IMG/VR virus record: IMGVR_UViG_3300007363_000058
Location: 1-34,374 of that record
Length of the DNA: 34,374 nt
Strand: one strand, 5' to 3'
Origin: a virus
Within the stretch, counting starts at the first letter, position 1. Each line of letters opens with the position of its first letter. The notes below the pieces were generated by a model. The model did not search any database. It had not been told where the DNA came from and saw only the letters and a list, made by a program, of their open reading frames with translations. The position numbers and the translations under genes are program-made. Below, one piece after another: positions 21,653-30,191 of this stretch.

Positions 21653-23727
21653 TGCCCGAGCGGTATTACCAGATCGCCCGAAGGGGCCTAGCGACGAACT
21701 TCACCGAAACGGAAATCCCGTTGGATTACGCCCAGCGGTTCCGCAATCGGTTCATCAATGCCGCTGGTGGCGCAGAGAAGCGTCCCGGATACGTTGCCTT
21801 GTCTGGTGCGATCCCCACGAAGGGCATCGTTACCGGACTCCACGAGTACGTTGACAGGGACGGCGCGGCCACCCTGTTTGCTTCGTCTGATGGCATCGTG
21901 TTCCGCTACAATGGCTCGTCTGCATGGACGCAGGTCTGGCAGGCCACGACAGCAGCCAGAATCCGAGCGGTGCAGTTCGACGACAAGCTGGTGTTCTGGA
22001 ATGGTGTGGATCGGCAGGTCTACATCAACAGCGCCACGGCCCAATTCGAGAAGCTACAGGCTCTCATGGAGCAGGGGACCTGCGGATCGTCCACTTCGGC
22101 TGCGGCCCTGACTGATGCAGCAATCACAGACTGGACGGCGCAGACCTTCGTGGCACCCGGGGACATCGTCTTCAATGCCAAGCGTGGCGCATACGGTCTT
22201 GTGACGGCTGTGACATCGTCGCGGGTCAGCCACACCCCGATCAGCGCGGCTGCTCGCGGTTTTGGCAACACGCTCTCCCCCATCTCTGGGGCTGCCGTTG
22301 GCGGAGAGCCAACTGCCGGTGACGGTTACAAGATCTACGACAGCATCGAGTTGAACGTGATCTCGAACGACGGGATCATGGACAACGTCGCGACCATTGT
22401 CTCGACCAGCACGAGCCCCACCCAGACATACATAACGGTCTCGGCAGATCGGGTCGGTAACTGGACTACGACGACGATGCGTAACGGCGACATCGTCCAC
22501 AACACAACGAAGAACGCAGCGTCGTTTGTGTCGGAGATCCTGTCCTCCGGGTTCTACGTCTCGCCCTCGATTGCCACGACTTCGGCGGGAGATTCCATCG
22601 TCCTGTACCAGTCGGCCATGCCGGTCGCCTCGTGGATTCATGTCCACTACGGGCGCGCGTGGATGATCGATTCCCGTGACCCGCGCAACGTCGTGGCCTC
22701 GGGCGCTAACGACATCGAGGACTTCACGGTAGACAGCCAGAGCTTGGAGACCCGCACGGTAGCCATTGGCTCCCAGCAGCCCGGTGCCGATCCGGCCAAG
22801 AGCATTGCCTCGTTCCAGACCTACCTCATCATCGGCACGGAACGCGCAGTCTACGCCTATCGAGGAACGGCCCCAGCCGATCTTGAGCCTGCCGGTCTGT
22901 TCCCGCAGGGCATTGTCGCTCCAGACGGCTTCGTGAACACCGGCAACGACCTGTCCTTCGTCGGGTATGACGGACTCCTGTCCATCAGCCTGCTCATCAA
23001 CACCAACAACCTCCAGCGGTCGAACATCTCGGAGCCGATCAAGAACACTCTTCGAGCAATCATCCGTGACGTTGTGGAGAGCCCGAATCCCCAGATCCAA
23101 GTCGCGAACTACCAGCGCAGAAGCTGGATCGTGATGAAGATCGCGAGCAAGCTGTACATCTACAACTACGCCAACTTCGTGATGGACGACGGCAAGATCG
23201 TGGCCGGGGCCAGTTGGTCCGACTTCGACGGCCAGATTGGCCTCCAGAGCGTCGTGTACGTTAGATCCAATTCGGATCTTCTGCTCGGTGGGGCTGATGG
23301 GAAGGTCTATCTGTTCGATCAGGGGACCTACACGGACGATGGCTCCCTGTACCCGACGGAGTACATGCCCGGCTGGCTCAATCTTGAGGAGCCGCGACAG
23401 TCCACGCGCATCAAGACGGGCTCGTACATCGTCCCGAACTTCCAAGTCGGAGGCGCGGTGGTCTACACCATCGAGGCAACCGGCGACTTCAACCTCCAGT
23501 CCTATGACCTGATCACGGTCACGGCGCAGGAAGAGATCGGTGGCCGCCCCATCGGCACGTTCACCATTGGCACGGACTTCGTGGGCATGGCCCGCACGGT
23601 AGAGGGGAAGAACCCCCTTCGCTGGCGGGGGGCTCACTTCCGCCTCTCGTTCCGAACAAATGATCCATACGGCCCTGACGTACTCGCCGGATTTTCGGTA
23701 TACGGGGACATCCATGGGAGACGCTGA
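21652..23727 (+). CDS. Tail nozzle protein (tail tubular B / P22 gp10-like)
   Basis: A 691-aa protein forming the hexameric nozzle of a short tail. The N-terminal block YAQRFRNRFINAAGGAEKRP (26-45) is a hallmark of this family. It is followed by repeated WD-like beta blades (LHEYVDRDGAATLFASSDGI, VQFDDKLVFWNGVDRQVYIN) and a C-terminal domain with RLSFRTNDPYGPDVLAGFSV. Length is within the usual 600-800 residues. Adjacent to adaptor and ejection genes, this confirms podovirus-type morphology. Starts by 1-base overlap with the adaptor and ends by 1-base overlap with the next gene. Confidence 0.9.
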   Translation: MPERYYQIARRGLATNFTETEIPLDYAQRFRNRFINAAGGAEKRPGYVALSGAIPTKGIVTGLHEYVDRDGAATLFASSDGIVFRYNGSSAWTQVWQATTAARIRAVQFDDKLVFWNGVDRQVYINSATAQFEKLQALMEQGTCGSSTSAAALTDAAITDWTAQTFVAPGDIVFNAKRGAYGLVTAVTSSRVSHTPISAAARGFGNTLSPISGAAVGGEPTAGDGYKIYDSIELNVISNDGIMDNVATIVSTSTSPTQTYITVSADRVGNWTTTTMRNGDIVHNTTKNAASFVSEILSSGFYVSPSIATTSAGDSIVLYQSAMPVASWIHVHYGRAWMIDSRDPRNVVASGANDIEDFTVDSQSLETRTVAIGSQQPGADPAKSIASFQTYLIIGTERAVYAYRGTAPADLEPAGLFPQGIVAPDGFVNTGNDLSFVGYDGLLSISLLINTNNLQRSNISEPIKNTLRAIIRDVVESPNPQIQVANYQRRSWIVMKIASKLYIYNYANFVMDDGKIVAGASWSDFDGQIGLQSVVYVRSNSDLLLGGADGKVYLFDQGTYTDDGSLYPTEYMPGWLNLEEPRQSTRIKTGSYIVPNFQVGGAVVYTIEATGDFNLQSYDLITVTAQEEIGGRPIGTFTIGTDFVGMARTVEGKNPLRWRGAHFRLSFRTNDPYGPDVLAGFSVYGDIHGRR

Positions 23728-24434
23728 TGTTTGAGTTCCTCGCCCCCGCACTCGGCCCCGCCCAGACCGCCCTTGGCCTTGCCGGGGCTGGCGCATCTGT
23801 CGCAAATCTCTTCGGCATGGGACGGGACCGCAGGACGGAAAAGGCCCTGCGCGCTCAGGCGGAGCGGGCAACCCAGCTTTCCGAAGCCCTAACCAACCCC
23901 AACAGCCCCCTCTTCCAGAGCATGGCTGCCGACGCCCTCCAGCAGCAGCGCACGGCCCGGCTTCAGGGGATCTCGGACTACATCCGGGAGCAGGAGCGCA
24001 GGGCTCGTCGGTTCCCGGCGTCCTCGGGCAACGTGTCGGCTTATGCGACGAACCCGCGCCGCGACGAGGCCATTGCCCGCGCCCTCATGATGGCTGGGCA
24101 GAACGAGCAGGCGCAGGCCAACCAGCAGGCCCGGCAGACGATCTCTGGAGGCTTGCAGGCCCTTGGCGGCTCCATGCAGGCCCTTGGCACCGCAGGGGGC
24201 ATTCAGGGGCAAAATCGCCTCATGCGTCAGGTCGGCATCCCGTCTGGCCTGTTTGGCGCGGCCCGCTTCCTGCGCGAGATCCCCGGCATGGAAGGTGCCG
24301 GCGCGCAGGCTTCGCAAACAGTTCGAGGAGGGTTCAGGAGCCCAATTGCTGACTTTGGCGGATACGAGTCTGGCATGGGGCCGCGAGTGAGGTTCCCTGA
24401 GTACTCAAGCGGCCTTCTCGGCGGAGGCACCTGA
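23727..24434 (+). CDS. Internal virion (ejection) protein, small
   Basis: A 235-aa protein with a hydrophobic, Gly/Ala-rich N-terminus (PALGPAQTALGLAGAGASVA, about 7-26) followed by a long Gln/Arg/Ala-rich helical region (about 40-140) and a Gly-rich tail. This is the layout of small ejection proteins such as T7 gp14 or P22 gp7, which are packed in the head and leave first to form the channel across the host envelope. It is followed by two larger ejection candidates, matching the common three-gene order small, medium, large. Confidence 0.8.
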   Translation: MFEFLAPALGPAQTALGLAGAGASVANLFGMGRDRRTEKALRAQAERATQLSEALTNPNSPLFQSMAADALQQQRTARLQGISDYIREQERRARRFPASSGNVSAYATNPRRDEAIARALMMAGQNEQAQANQQARQTISGGLQALGGSMQALGTAGGIQGQNRLMRQVGIPSGLFGAARFLREIPGMEGAGAQASQTVRGGFRSPIADFGGYESGMGPRVRFPEYSSGLLGGGT

Positions 24435-26269
24435 TGGCTGGCGAAACTTTTGATGAAAACGGAAACATTGTCCAGCTGGGCGACCAGATCGAGTTCGACC
24501 CAGAAACCGGAGAATACCGATCCTCGCTTTTGAGTGGAGGGGATGGAACGGATTCCCTCCCGGGTGCGGCTGGTGGGCAGACCCAGACGCAGGCTCCGTC
24601 CCCCATGGCTCCGCGAGTGTCTGCCGGTGGCAGGGCGGAGGCCATGCTTCGACAGTTGATGGAGACTGGCGCTCAAGGCAGGACGATGCCGTCCAATGCC
24701 GCTGACCTAGCCATGGCTCAGACGCGAGTTGCAAGCATCCTCTCCAAGGCCCTGAAGGGCATGGATGGGACAAGCGGGCTTGAGCGCGTCGGAAGTGCCG
24801 CATTGCAGACCCTAGCCGGTCAGGGAAGGGTTTCCTTCCCGCAGGCCATGGCTGCCATGGAGCAGCAGGATCTCGGTCGCGCGTACAACATCGCCAACGC
24901 CCTCTCTGGCCTTGCCAAGGCGCAGGGTGCGGGTGCGATGACGCCGCAGCAGATGCTGAACTATGTCCAGCGTGTGCAGGAGAGCGAAGACAGGAACATC
25001 AGGACCTTCGACTCCCAGTTGAGCAACGAGGTCGGTGCCATCGCTCGCGGTGCCGCCAATCCCGGTGCTGTCATTGCTGCTTTCAGGAACGGACTCACAA
25101 ACGCCGGTTACGACCGGGCGCAGACGCTTGAGCAGAGGCGCGAGATTGCGAACAGGGTGTTGCAGTCCGTTGCGTCAGAGCCGTTTGCGCGTCCACGAAG
25201 GGGTGCGGGAGAATCCGTCGCCACACCTGATCGAGGTGGAATTGTCATAGACGAGAACGACAACGTCACGCAGAGGAAGCTGTGGGTGCCGTCCAAGGGA
25301 GAACCTTTGACTGACATCGAGAAGAAGATGAACCTCGCCCTCAGGTCCGGCAACACGTCAGAGTACGACAGGCTCTATTTCGACAACCAAGCGACGCTGG
25401 CCTCCAAGGCCGTTCGGGATCAGCTTGGGACTGAGGGGGTCAAGTCTCTTGGCAAGGTGCGAGACGCACACAGGACTGCCGTAAGTGCCTTTGACCTGTT
25501 CTCGCAGATTGAGGGCAACCTTGACCGCAACTCCAATGTCTATGGCGTTGCCGGTAACATGGCTTCGTTCCTTGGTGGAGTGGCAGGTTTCCTTGGTCAG
25601 ATGAAGAATCAGGTTGGCAACATCTTGAACTCCACGGTTGCCGCTGGTGGTCCTGAGTCGGAAGGCGCTCGTAGAGCACAAGCCGCACTCAACAACCCAG
25701 AGTCTTCCGATTTTGTCAGCACAGCCCTGAATCGTGCCACTTCAAGCCCAATTATTAGGGCACTAATCGCAAATGGTGCTGATGCAGATGTTCTGAAGGC
25801 AAACATCCTGTCTCTTGCCTACGTCAATGCAGCGGCGAATGATCCTAGCGGTCGATTCTCCGACAAGGACGTTGCCGCTGGAATCGGACAGGCTGCCGCA
25901 CAGGCAACCAATCCCGAATCCATGCGCCGGGCTATCGGTGAGCTTCGGACCCGCTACACGAACAACATGAATGCGCTGCTGCGTTCTTCGCCCGTGTTCA
26001 GCGAGAGAGAGGTTTCTTGGTCGCCGCAACTCAATGTCGGGGCACAGGTTGATCAGATACTGCGTCCGGTTCGTCGTCGTGGTGCTGCGCCCGCCCCCGC
26101 TCCTGCCCCTGCTCCGGCCCCCGCGACACCCCCTCCGCCCGTCCCGGCTCCAGACACCGGAAACCCACCGCGAGTGACAAGCAGGGCAGAGTACGAGGCG
26201 CTTCCGTCCGGCTCCCAATACTTCCATCCCAATGATCCACCGGGATCACCTCCTAGGACAAAGCGATGA
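24434..26269 (+). CDS. Internal virion (ejection) protein, medium
   Basis: A 611-aa protein. The N-terminus (TFDENGNIVQLGDQIEFDPE) is followed by long Ala/Gln-rich helical stretches (about 70-230 and 290-520) typical of channel-forming ejection proteins. The end is unusual: an Ala-Pro linker from about residue 549 to 575, then a short terminal module SRAEYEALPSGSQYFHP and a basic tail. No lytic transglycosylase motif was found. It overlaps the large ejection gene by 4 bases. Confidence 0.78.
   Translation: MAGETFDENGNIVQLGDQIEFDPETGEYRSSLLSGGDGTDSLPGAAGGQTQTQAPSPMAPRVSAGGRAEAMLRQLMETGAQGRTMPSNAADLAMAQTRVASILSKALKGMDGTSGLERVGSAALQTLAGQGRVSFPQAMAAMEQQDLGRAYNIANALSGLAKAQGAGAMTPQQMLNYVQRVQESEDRNIRTFDSQLSNEVGAIARGAANPGAVIAAFRNGLTNAGYDRAQTLEQRREIANRVLQSVASEPFARPRRGAGESVATPDRGGIVIDENDNVTQRKLWVPSKGEPLTDIEKKMNLALRSGNTSEYDRLYFDNQATLASKAVRDQLGTEGVKSLGKVRDAHRTAVSAFDLFSQIEGNLDRNSNVYGVAGNMASFLGGVAGFLGQMKNQVGNILNSTVAAGGPESEGARRAQAALNNPESSDFVSTALNRATSSPIIRALIANGADADVLKANILSLAYVNAAANDPSGRFSDKDVAAGIGQAAAQATNPESMRRAIGELRTRYTNNMNALLRSSPVFSEREVSWSPQLNVGAQVDQILRPVRRRGAAPAPAPAPAPAPATPPPPVPAPDTGNPPRVTSRAEYEALPSGSQYFHPNDPPGSPPRTKR
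26075..26145 (+). repeat. Ala-Pro linker, low-complexity DNA
   Basis: C-rich repetitive DNA encoding an (AP)n and PPPP linker in the ejection protein, separating the helical body from the terminal SRAEYEALPSG module. Confidence 0.7.
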
Positions 26270-29094
26270 GCCAGCAGGAAAACGACTGGGGCCTGTCTGA
26301 TCCTGTCGCGCAGCAGCCTGCTGCCGACGACCTTTCTTGGGGTCTTTCCGATCAATTCGCTGGGCAGCAGCCTGCACCAGCACAAGCTCCCATCGCGCCA
26401 TCAGAACCAAGTCGCGAAGAGAGTATGCGACAGGGTACAGCGAGAGGATTGCGCCAAGAAATTGAGATGCTTGGTGCGCCTCCCCAAAATCTTGGAGCCG
26501 TCAAGCCAAGTCAGGAGAGGGCTGCAATTGCGCTTGCGGGCGAACGCACCCGCGCAATGGGTGAACTCCAGCTTCTTGAGGGCAACGTCAAGATTGGCGA
26601 AGCGCCCATCGAGGCTCGCCAACTCTCTGGCTACGGGCTGAACAGGCTTCAAGGATACAAGTCTGTCCTTGAGCCTCTTGGTTATCAGGTGAAGGAGATC
26701 ACTAGCGAAGGCCCGTACAAGGGGGAGATCGTCTACCGTTATTCCAGCAGCGATCCGTGGACGACTGTTCGCGAGCCGGAAGGGTTCATGCGCCCAACCG
26801 ATGTTCAGGCTCGCATTCGCGACATCCAGTCCATCAGGGGGACTGTCATCCCAGAGGTCCTTGGCGCAGCCGGTGGCGCTCTTGGTGCTGCTGCCGGTCG
26901 TCTACCGATACCGGGTTTGAGGAGTGGGGCTGCTGGGGCTGCTGTCGTTGCATTCCCTGCTCGTTATTTCGCAGAGATAAGCCGCATGAGGGAGGGCCGG
27001 AGACTTGGCGTCATCCCGAAAGATGTGTCCGATGCCGAGATCGATGCTGTCGCGATAAACGATGCAGGATGGCAGGCGCTGGGTGAGGCCGGTGGCGTTG
27101 CGCTCTATTCGTTGATGAGAATGGGTGCCATTCGCGGTATGCCTGACATGCAGGGCCTTACCGTCGATCAGTTGAACCGTGGGATTGCACTTGCTCGCGC
27201 CGACGTTGGCCCCGGTGGGGAGAACCTCATCACCATTGGAGACGTTCTTTCAAAGATCAATCACCCGCTTGCCGACTTCTTCAAGTCCGTTGAAGAAAAG
27301 ACTGTCAAGACCTTCGGCAGGCCCTTGCACGCAGAGATGCGCGAGAGGGCGGCTGCTAGAGAGCAGTTTGCTGGCGAGCAGGCCCGTGGCGCGGTTGCGC
27401 CTACGCAGCAGACCGATGTCGTGCAGCTTGGCGAGGATGTTGCCACTCGCGTCGCACCCGGAGTTGCTGAGTTCCGTGAGTTGGTCCTTAGTGCTGGAGG
27501 ACCTGTTGTGCAACGTCCCGATACCGGGTTGCTGGCGAGTGATGTCGTAGAAGCCATAAAGGCGGCCGAGAGAACGCAAAAGGCCGCGATCCAGAGCCTC
27601 TACCGGCGCGCAGAAGCCAGCGTTGCTGGGGCGACTGACACTCTGATTGAGAGCAAGGCGGCCCTTCAGGATATTGCCGACGTTCAGGGTGGTCGACTTT
27701 TCCCATCCCTATCGAAGGATCAGCGCAAGCTGGTCAAGGACTCCCTCAAGACCTTCTATGATGAGGTTCAGGAGCCGGGGAGATTTGACGAAAGCGGTGT
27801 TTGGATACCGGGCGGATCGAGATTCGAGCTTAAGCAGGTTTCCCTTGAGCAGATGAACAAGGCAATCACCGACATCAGGGATGCGATCCGCAACAAATAT
27901 CGTGGAGAGTGGAAGGGCGATCTTGACGAGTTGGCGAACATCGAGGAGGCCCTTGTAAGGGATCGCAACCGACTTCTGATGAAGACTGGCGGCCAGCGGT
28001 CCGTGACGGATTTCGAGACCGCCGAGTCTCAATGGAAGATGATGAAGGACACCTTCCGACGCGAAAAGATCCAGAAGGCTTTCAAGGTAAACCCAAACAT
28101 CTCTTCGGCACGCACAGCCGAGGATGCGCTTGACAGTCTCTCAATCGATTACGACACGGCGCAGCAAATCAATCGCTACATTTCACAGAGCGAACGTGAT
28201 CGAATCCGCGCAATGCTCCAGTTTCAGGTAGCAGACATCGGCCGCGCATACGGCAAAGCCGGGAACGAGATCCGCGATGCACAAGTCCAGCGCCTTGTGG
28301 AGGCGGAGGACTCTCCATTGCGCGTATTCTTCACGGATGCGGAGCGCAGGCGGATGTTCGATGCGGCCAATCTCCAGCGTCTTCGCAGGCAGATTGGCGT
28401 GGCTGAGAACGAGTCCATGTCTGGATGGATCGACAATTTCTACAAACAGAAAGACGTTGACCAAGCCAACGCGACGTTCAACAGGATTCGGCGAGATCCG
28501 TCGCTTGCACCTGTTGCAGAAAGCATCAAGCAGGCGGTCAGGCAGAGGCTGTATAGCGACATCACCAAGCAGGGTCCAATGAAGGATGCTCGCATCCTTG
28601 ATGTTGACAAGCTCACAGAAATGCTTGGAGATCCCCAAAAGGCCAGATGGCTTGGCTTGGTCATGGACCCCGGCTTCCTGACCCGTCTGGAGCAGGTTGG
28701 CAAAGCTACGCAAACCATGTTCCCAAGTGTCGCCCGCGTCGATCTTCCTCAAGGCGAAGGAGCAGCAGTTAGCGGTTTTCAAGCCGCAGCAAGGTTCCTT
28801 AGGACAGCCGTGGGCCCGCTTTCGCGTGAGTCTAGGTTCATCACGGCTGGAATGCGTCTTGCGACAGGAGAAATGCAGCAGCGCATGGCCCGAGCAATAC
28901 TTGATCCGGAATACTTTGGGAAGATCCTGATTGCGGCTCGCGATACCGCTGGTGGCCGGGCGACTTCTGCAACGATTGGCGCTGCCTTGCTTGAGGACAA
29001 GATTGGAGACAAGACTGATCGTGGTGACTGGGTGAGGGAGATACCCGCCGCAATTTCGCGCACAACCGAACGAGGAATGGGAGCCATGCAATGA
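26266..29094 (+). CDS. Internal virion (ejection) protein, large
   Basis: A 942-aa protein, the largest in the window, third in the ejection set. The extreme N-terminus has two copies of a short motif, DWGLSDPVAQQPA and SWGLSDQFAGQQPA (residues 7-19 and 24-37), followed by a disordered Gln/Pro stretch. Residues about 193-240 form a hydrophobic, Gly/Ala-rich segment (VIPEVLGAAGGALGAAAGRL and following) that could insert in a membrane. The rest is mostly long charged helices. No lysozyme-like catalytic motif is visible. Its size and order suit T7 gp16-type channel proteins. Overlaps the small gene downstream by 4 bases. Confidence 0.78.
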   Translation: MSQQENDWGLSDPVAQQPAADDLSWGLSDQFAGQQPAPAQAPIAPSEPSREESMRQGTARGLRQEIEMLGAPPQNLGAVKPSQERAAIALAGERTRAMGELQLLEGNVKIGEAPIEARQLSGYGLNRLQGYKSVLEPLGYQVKEITSEGPYKGEIVYRYSSSDPWTTVREPEGFMRPTDVQARIRDIQSIRGTVIPEVLGAAGGALGAAAGRLPIPGLRSGAAGAAVVAFPARYFAEISRMREGRRLGVIPKDVSDAEIDAVAINDAGWQALGEAGGVALYSLMRMGAIRGMPDMQGLTVDQLNRGIALARADVGPGGENLITIGDVLSKINHPLADFFKSVEEKTVKTFGRPLHAEMRERAAAREQFAGEQARGAVAPTQQTDVVQLGEDVATRVAPGVAEFRELVLSAGGPVVQRPDTGLLASDVVEAIKAAERTQKAAIQSLYRRAEASVAGATDTLIESKAALQDIADVQGGRLFPSLSKDQRKLVKDSLKTFYDEVQEPGRFDESGVWIPGGSRFELKQVSLEQMNKAITDIRDAIRNKYRGEWKGDLDELANIEEALVRDRNRLLMKTGGQRSVTDFETAESQWKMMKDTFRREKIQKAFKVNPNISSARTAEDALDSLSIDYDTAQQINRYISQSERDRIRAMLQFQVADIGRAYGKAGNEIRDAQVQRLVEAEDSPLRVFFTDAERRRMFDAANLQRLRRQIGVAENESMSGWIDNFYKQKDVDQANATFNRIRRDPSLAPVAESIKQAVRQRLYSDITKQGPMKDARILDVDKLTEMLGDPQKARWLGLVMDPGFLTRLEQVGKATQTMFPSVARVDLPQGEGAAVSGFQAAARFLRTAVGPLSRESRFITAGMRLATGEMQQRMARAILDPEYFGKILIAARDTAGGRATSATIGAALLEDKIGDKTDRGDWVREIPAAISRTTERGMGAMQ

Positions 29095-29258
29095 AGAAGA
29101 TGTCCAAAGGCCAGAAGAAGGTCGAGAAAGTGATGGGCGAGTACAAGCGAGGGACGCTCCACAGCGGTTCCCCGAAGGGGCCCATCGTCAAGAAGCGCGG
29201 GCAGGCCATCGCCATTGCCCTGTCGGAAGCCAACATGTCCAAGAAGCGGAGGAAGTGA
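29091..29258 (+). CDS. Small basic protein, DUF6496-like
   Basis: A 55-aa protein (MKKMSKGQKKVEKVMGEYKR ... LSEANMSKKRRK). The layout 'K..KV M.EYK.GTL.SGS...KRGQAIAIALSEA...KK' is that of the phage/bacterial family I recall as DUF6496. It is highly basic and mostly helical; function unknown. Start ATG 29091 overlaps the ejection gene as ATGA, and its stop overlaps the next ATG as TGATG. Confidence 0.85.
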   Translation: MKKMSKGQKKVEKVMGEYKRGTLHSGSPKGPIVKKRGQAIAIALSEANMSKKRRK

Positions 29259-29479
29259 TGAAGAACGAGCCCGGAGAAGGCCCCATGCACGAGAAGCGGG
29301 AAGGCCGCGCCTACGAGAAGCGCGAGTCCATGCGCGAGTACGGCAGCAAGCGGGACAGGAACATGTCCGGGATGCCCTGCTGCGCCACCTTCTCGTACCC
29401 TACTGGCACGATCCCCACGGCCAAGGTAAGCATGGGAGCGCAGAAGACGAACCCGGCGCGCCGCAACCGCAGCTACTGA
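29258..29479 (+). CDS. Small hypothetical protein
   Basis: A 73-aa charged protein (MKNEPGEGPMHEKREGRAYE ...) with no recognised domain. ATG 29258 overlaps the previous stop; GGAGGAAG just upstream is its ribosome site. An N-terminal charged stretch (residues 1-36, with repeated EKRE and YEKRES) is followed by a Cys pair (MPCCATF) and a Ser/Pro-rich C-terminus. Placed between the ejection and fibre modules. Confidence 0.68.
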   Translation: MKNEPGEGPMHEKREGRAYEKRESMREYGSKRDRNMSGMPCCATFSYPTGTIPTAKVSMGAQKTNPARRNRSY

Positions 29480-29486
29480 GGGTGCC

Positions 29487-30191
29487 ATGACGGCCCTGTC
29501 GAAGACCGCCCTGAAGGCCCTCTGGAAGGCTTACTTCCAGCCCACCAGCGCAGACTTCAGCAACCTCATCGACTCGTGGACGGACTACTCCGCCCCGCTG
29601 GAGATGGCGCTTGCACAAGTCTCTGCCGGTGCGACGGGCGTTCCTGTCTTCGACAGCGCCACTTCTGCCCGGGTGGTGCCTGCCGGGGCGACCGGCATCG
29701 CCCTGCTGTCCGCCGCAACCACCACAATCGCCCAGAACACCCTCGGGGCTGGTGCGGTGGGCAAGCAGGTGTTCACGGCTGCCACAACGGCTGATGCCGT
29801 CACGGGATTGGGTGGTGGGACCATCGGGAGCAACGTCTTCCAGTCCTCGCTAGCCAACTCTGCCGCCGGGTTTTTTGGAGCCATCCACAACCACGGTACG
29901 ACCGCCGGGACCATCGCCCTCAACCTGTCGAACGGCTTGAACTTCCGGCTCGTCCTCAACGGGGCCGTGACGTTCAACGCCATGACAAACGTGGTTCCGG
30001 GCGATAGCGGGGTGATCGAGGTCATCCAAGACGGGACTGGAGGGAGGGCAGCCTCCTTCTCCACGTCGTTCATCTGGGAGGGGGGTTCCTTCCCCGGACT
30101 GACCACAACGGCCTCCGCAAGGGACTTGATCGCCTACTACGTTGCGGAGACGAGCCTCGTCTACGCCCGTATCGGGCTGGCCTACGCCTAA
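29487..30191 (+). CDS. Tail fibre protein with virion-anchor N-terminus
   Basis: A 234-aa protein. The first 35 residues (KTALKALWKAYFQPTSADFS, then NLIDSWTDY) share the anchor-like pattern found at 20248 and so may attach to the same kind of virion site. Residues 40-125 are Ala/Thr/Gly-rich, with short repeats of GATGVPVFDSATSA / GATGIALLSAATTT / GAVGKQVFTAATTA type typical of fibre shafts. The C-terminus (ALNLSNGLNFRLVLNGAVTF; IEVIQDGTGGRAASFSTSFI) is beta-rich. It overlaps the large adhesin-like gene by one base. Confidence 0.82.
   Translation: MTALSKTALKALWKAYFQPTSADFSNLIDSWTDYSAPLEMALAQVSAGATGVPVFDSATSARVVPAGATGIALLSAATTTIAQNTLGAGAVGKQVFTAATTADAVTGLGGGTIGSNVFQSSLANSAAGFFGAIHNHGTTAGTIALNLSNGLNFRLVLNGAVTFNAMTNVVPGDSGVIEVIQDGTGGRAASFSTSFIWEGGSFPGLTTTASARDLIAYYVAETSLVYARIGLAYA

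Noticed and set aside
22054-23871. 605-codon antisense open frame over the nozzle gene
   Set aside because: No motif and no ribosome site; mirrors a well-supported sense gene.
23727-29094. Lytic transglycosylase or lysozyme domain in the ejection proteins
   Set aside because: No Glu-Ser-x-x-x-P or comparable catalytic block could be seen in any of the three proteins.
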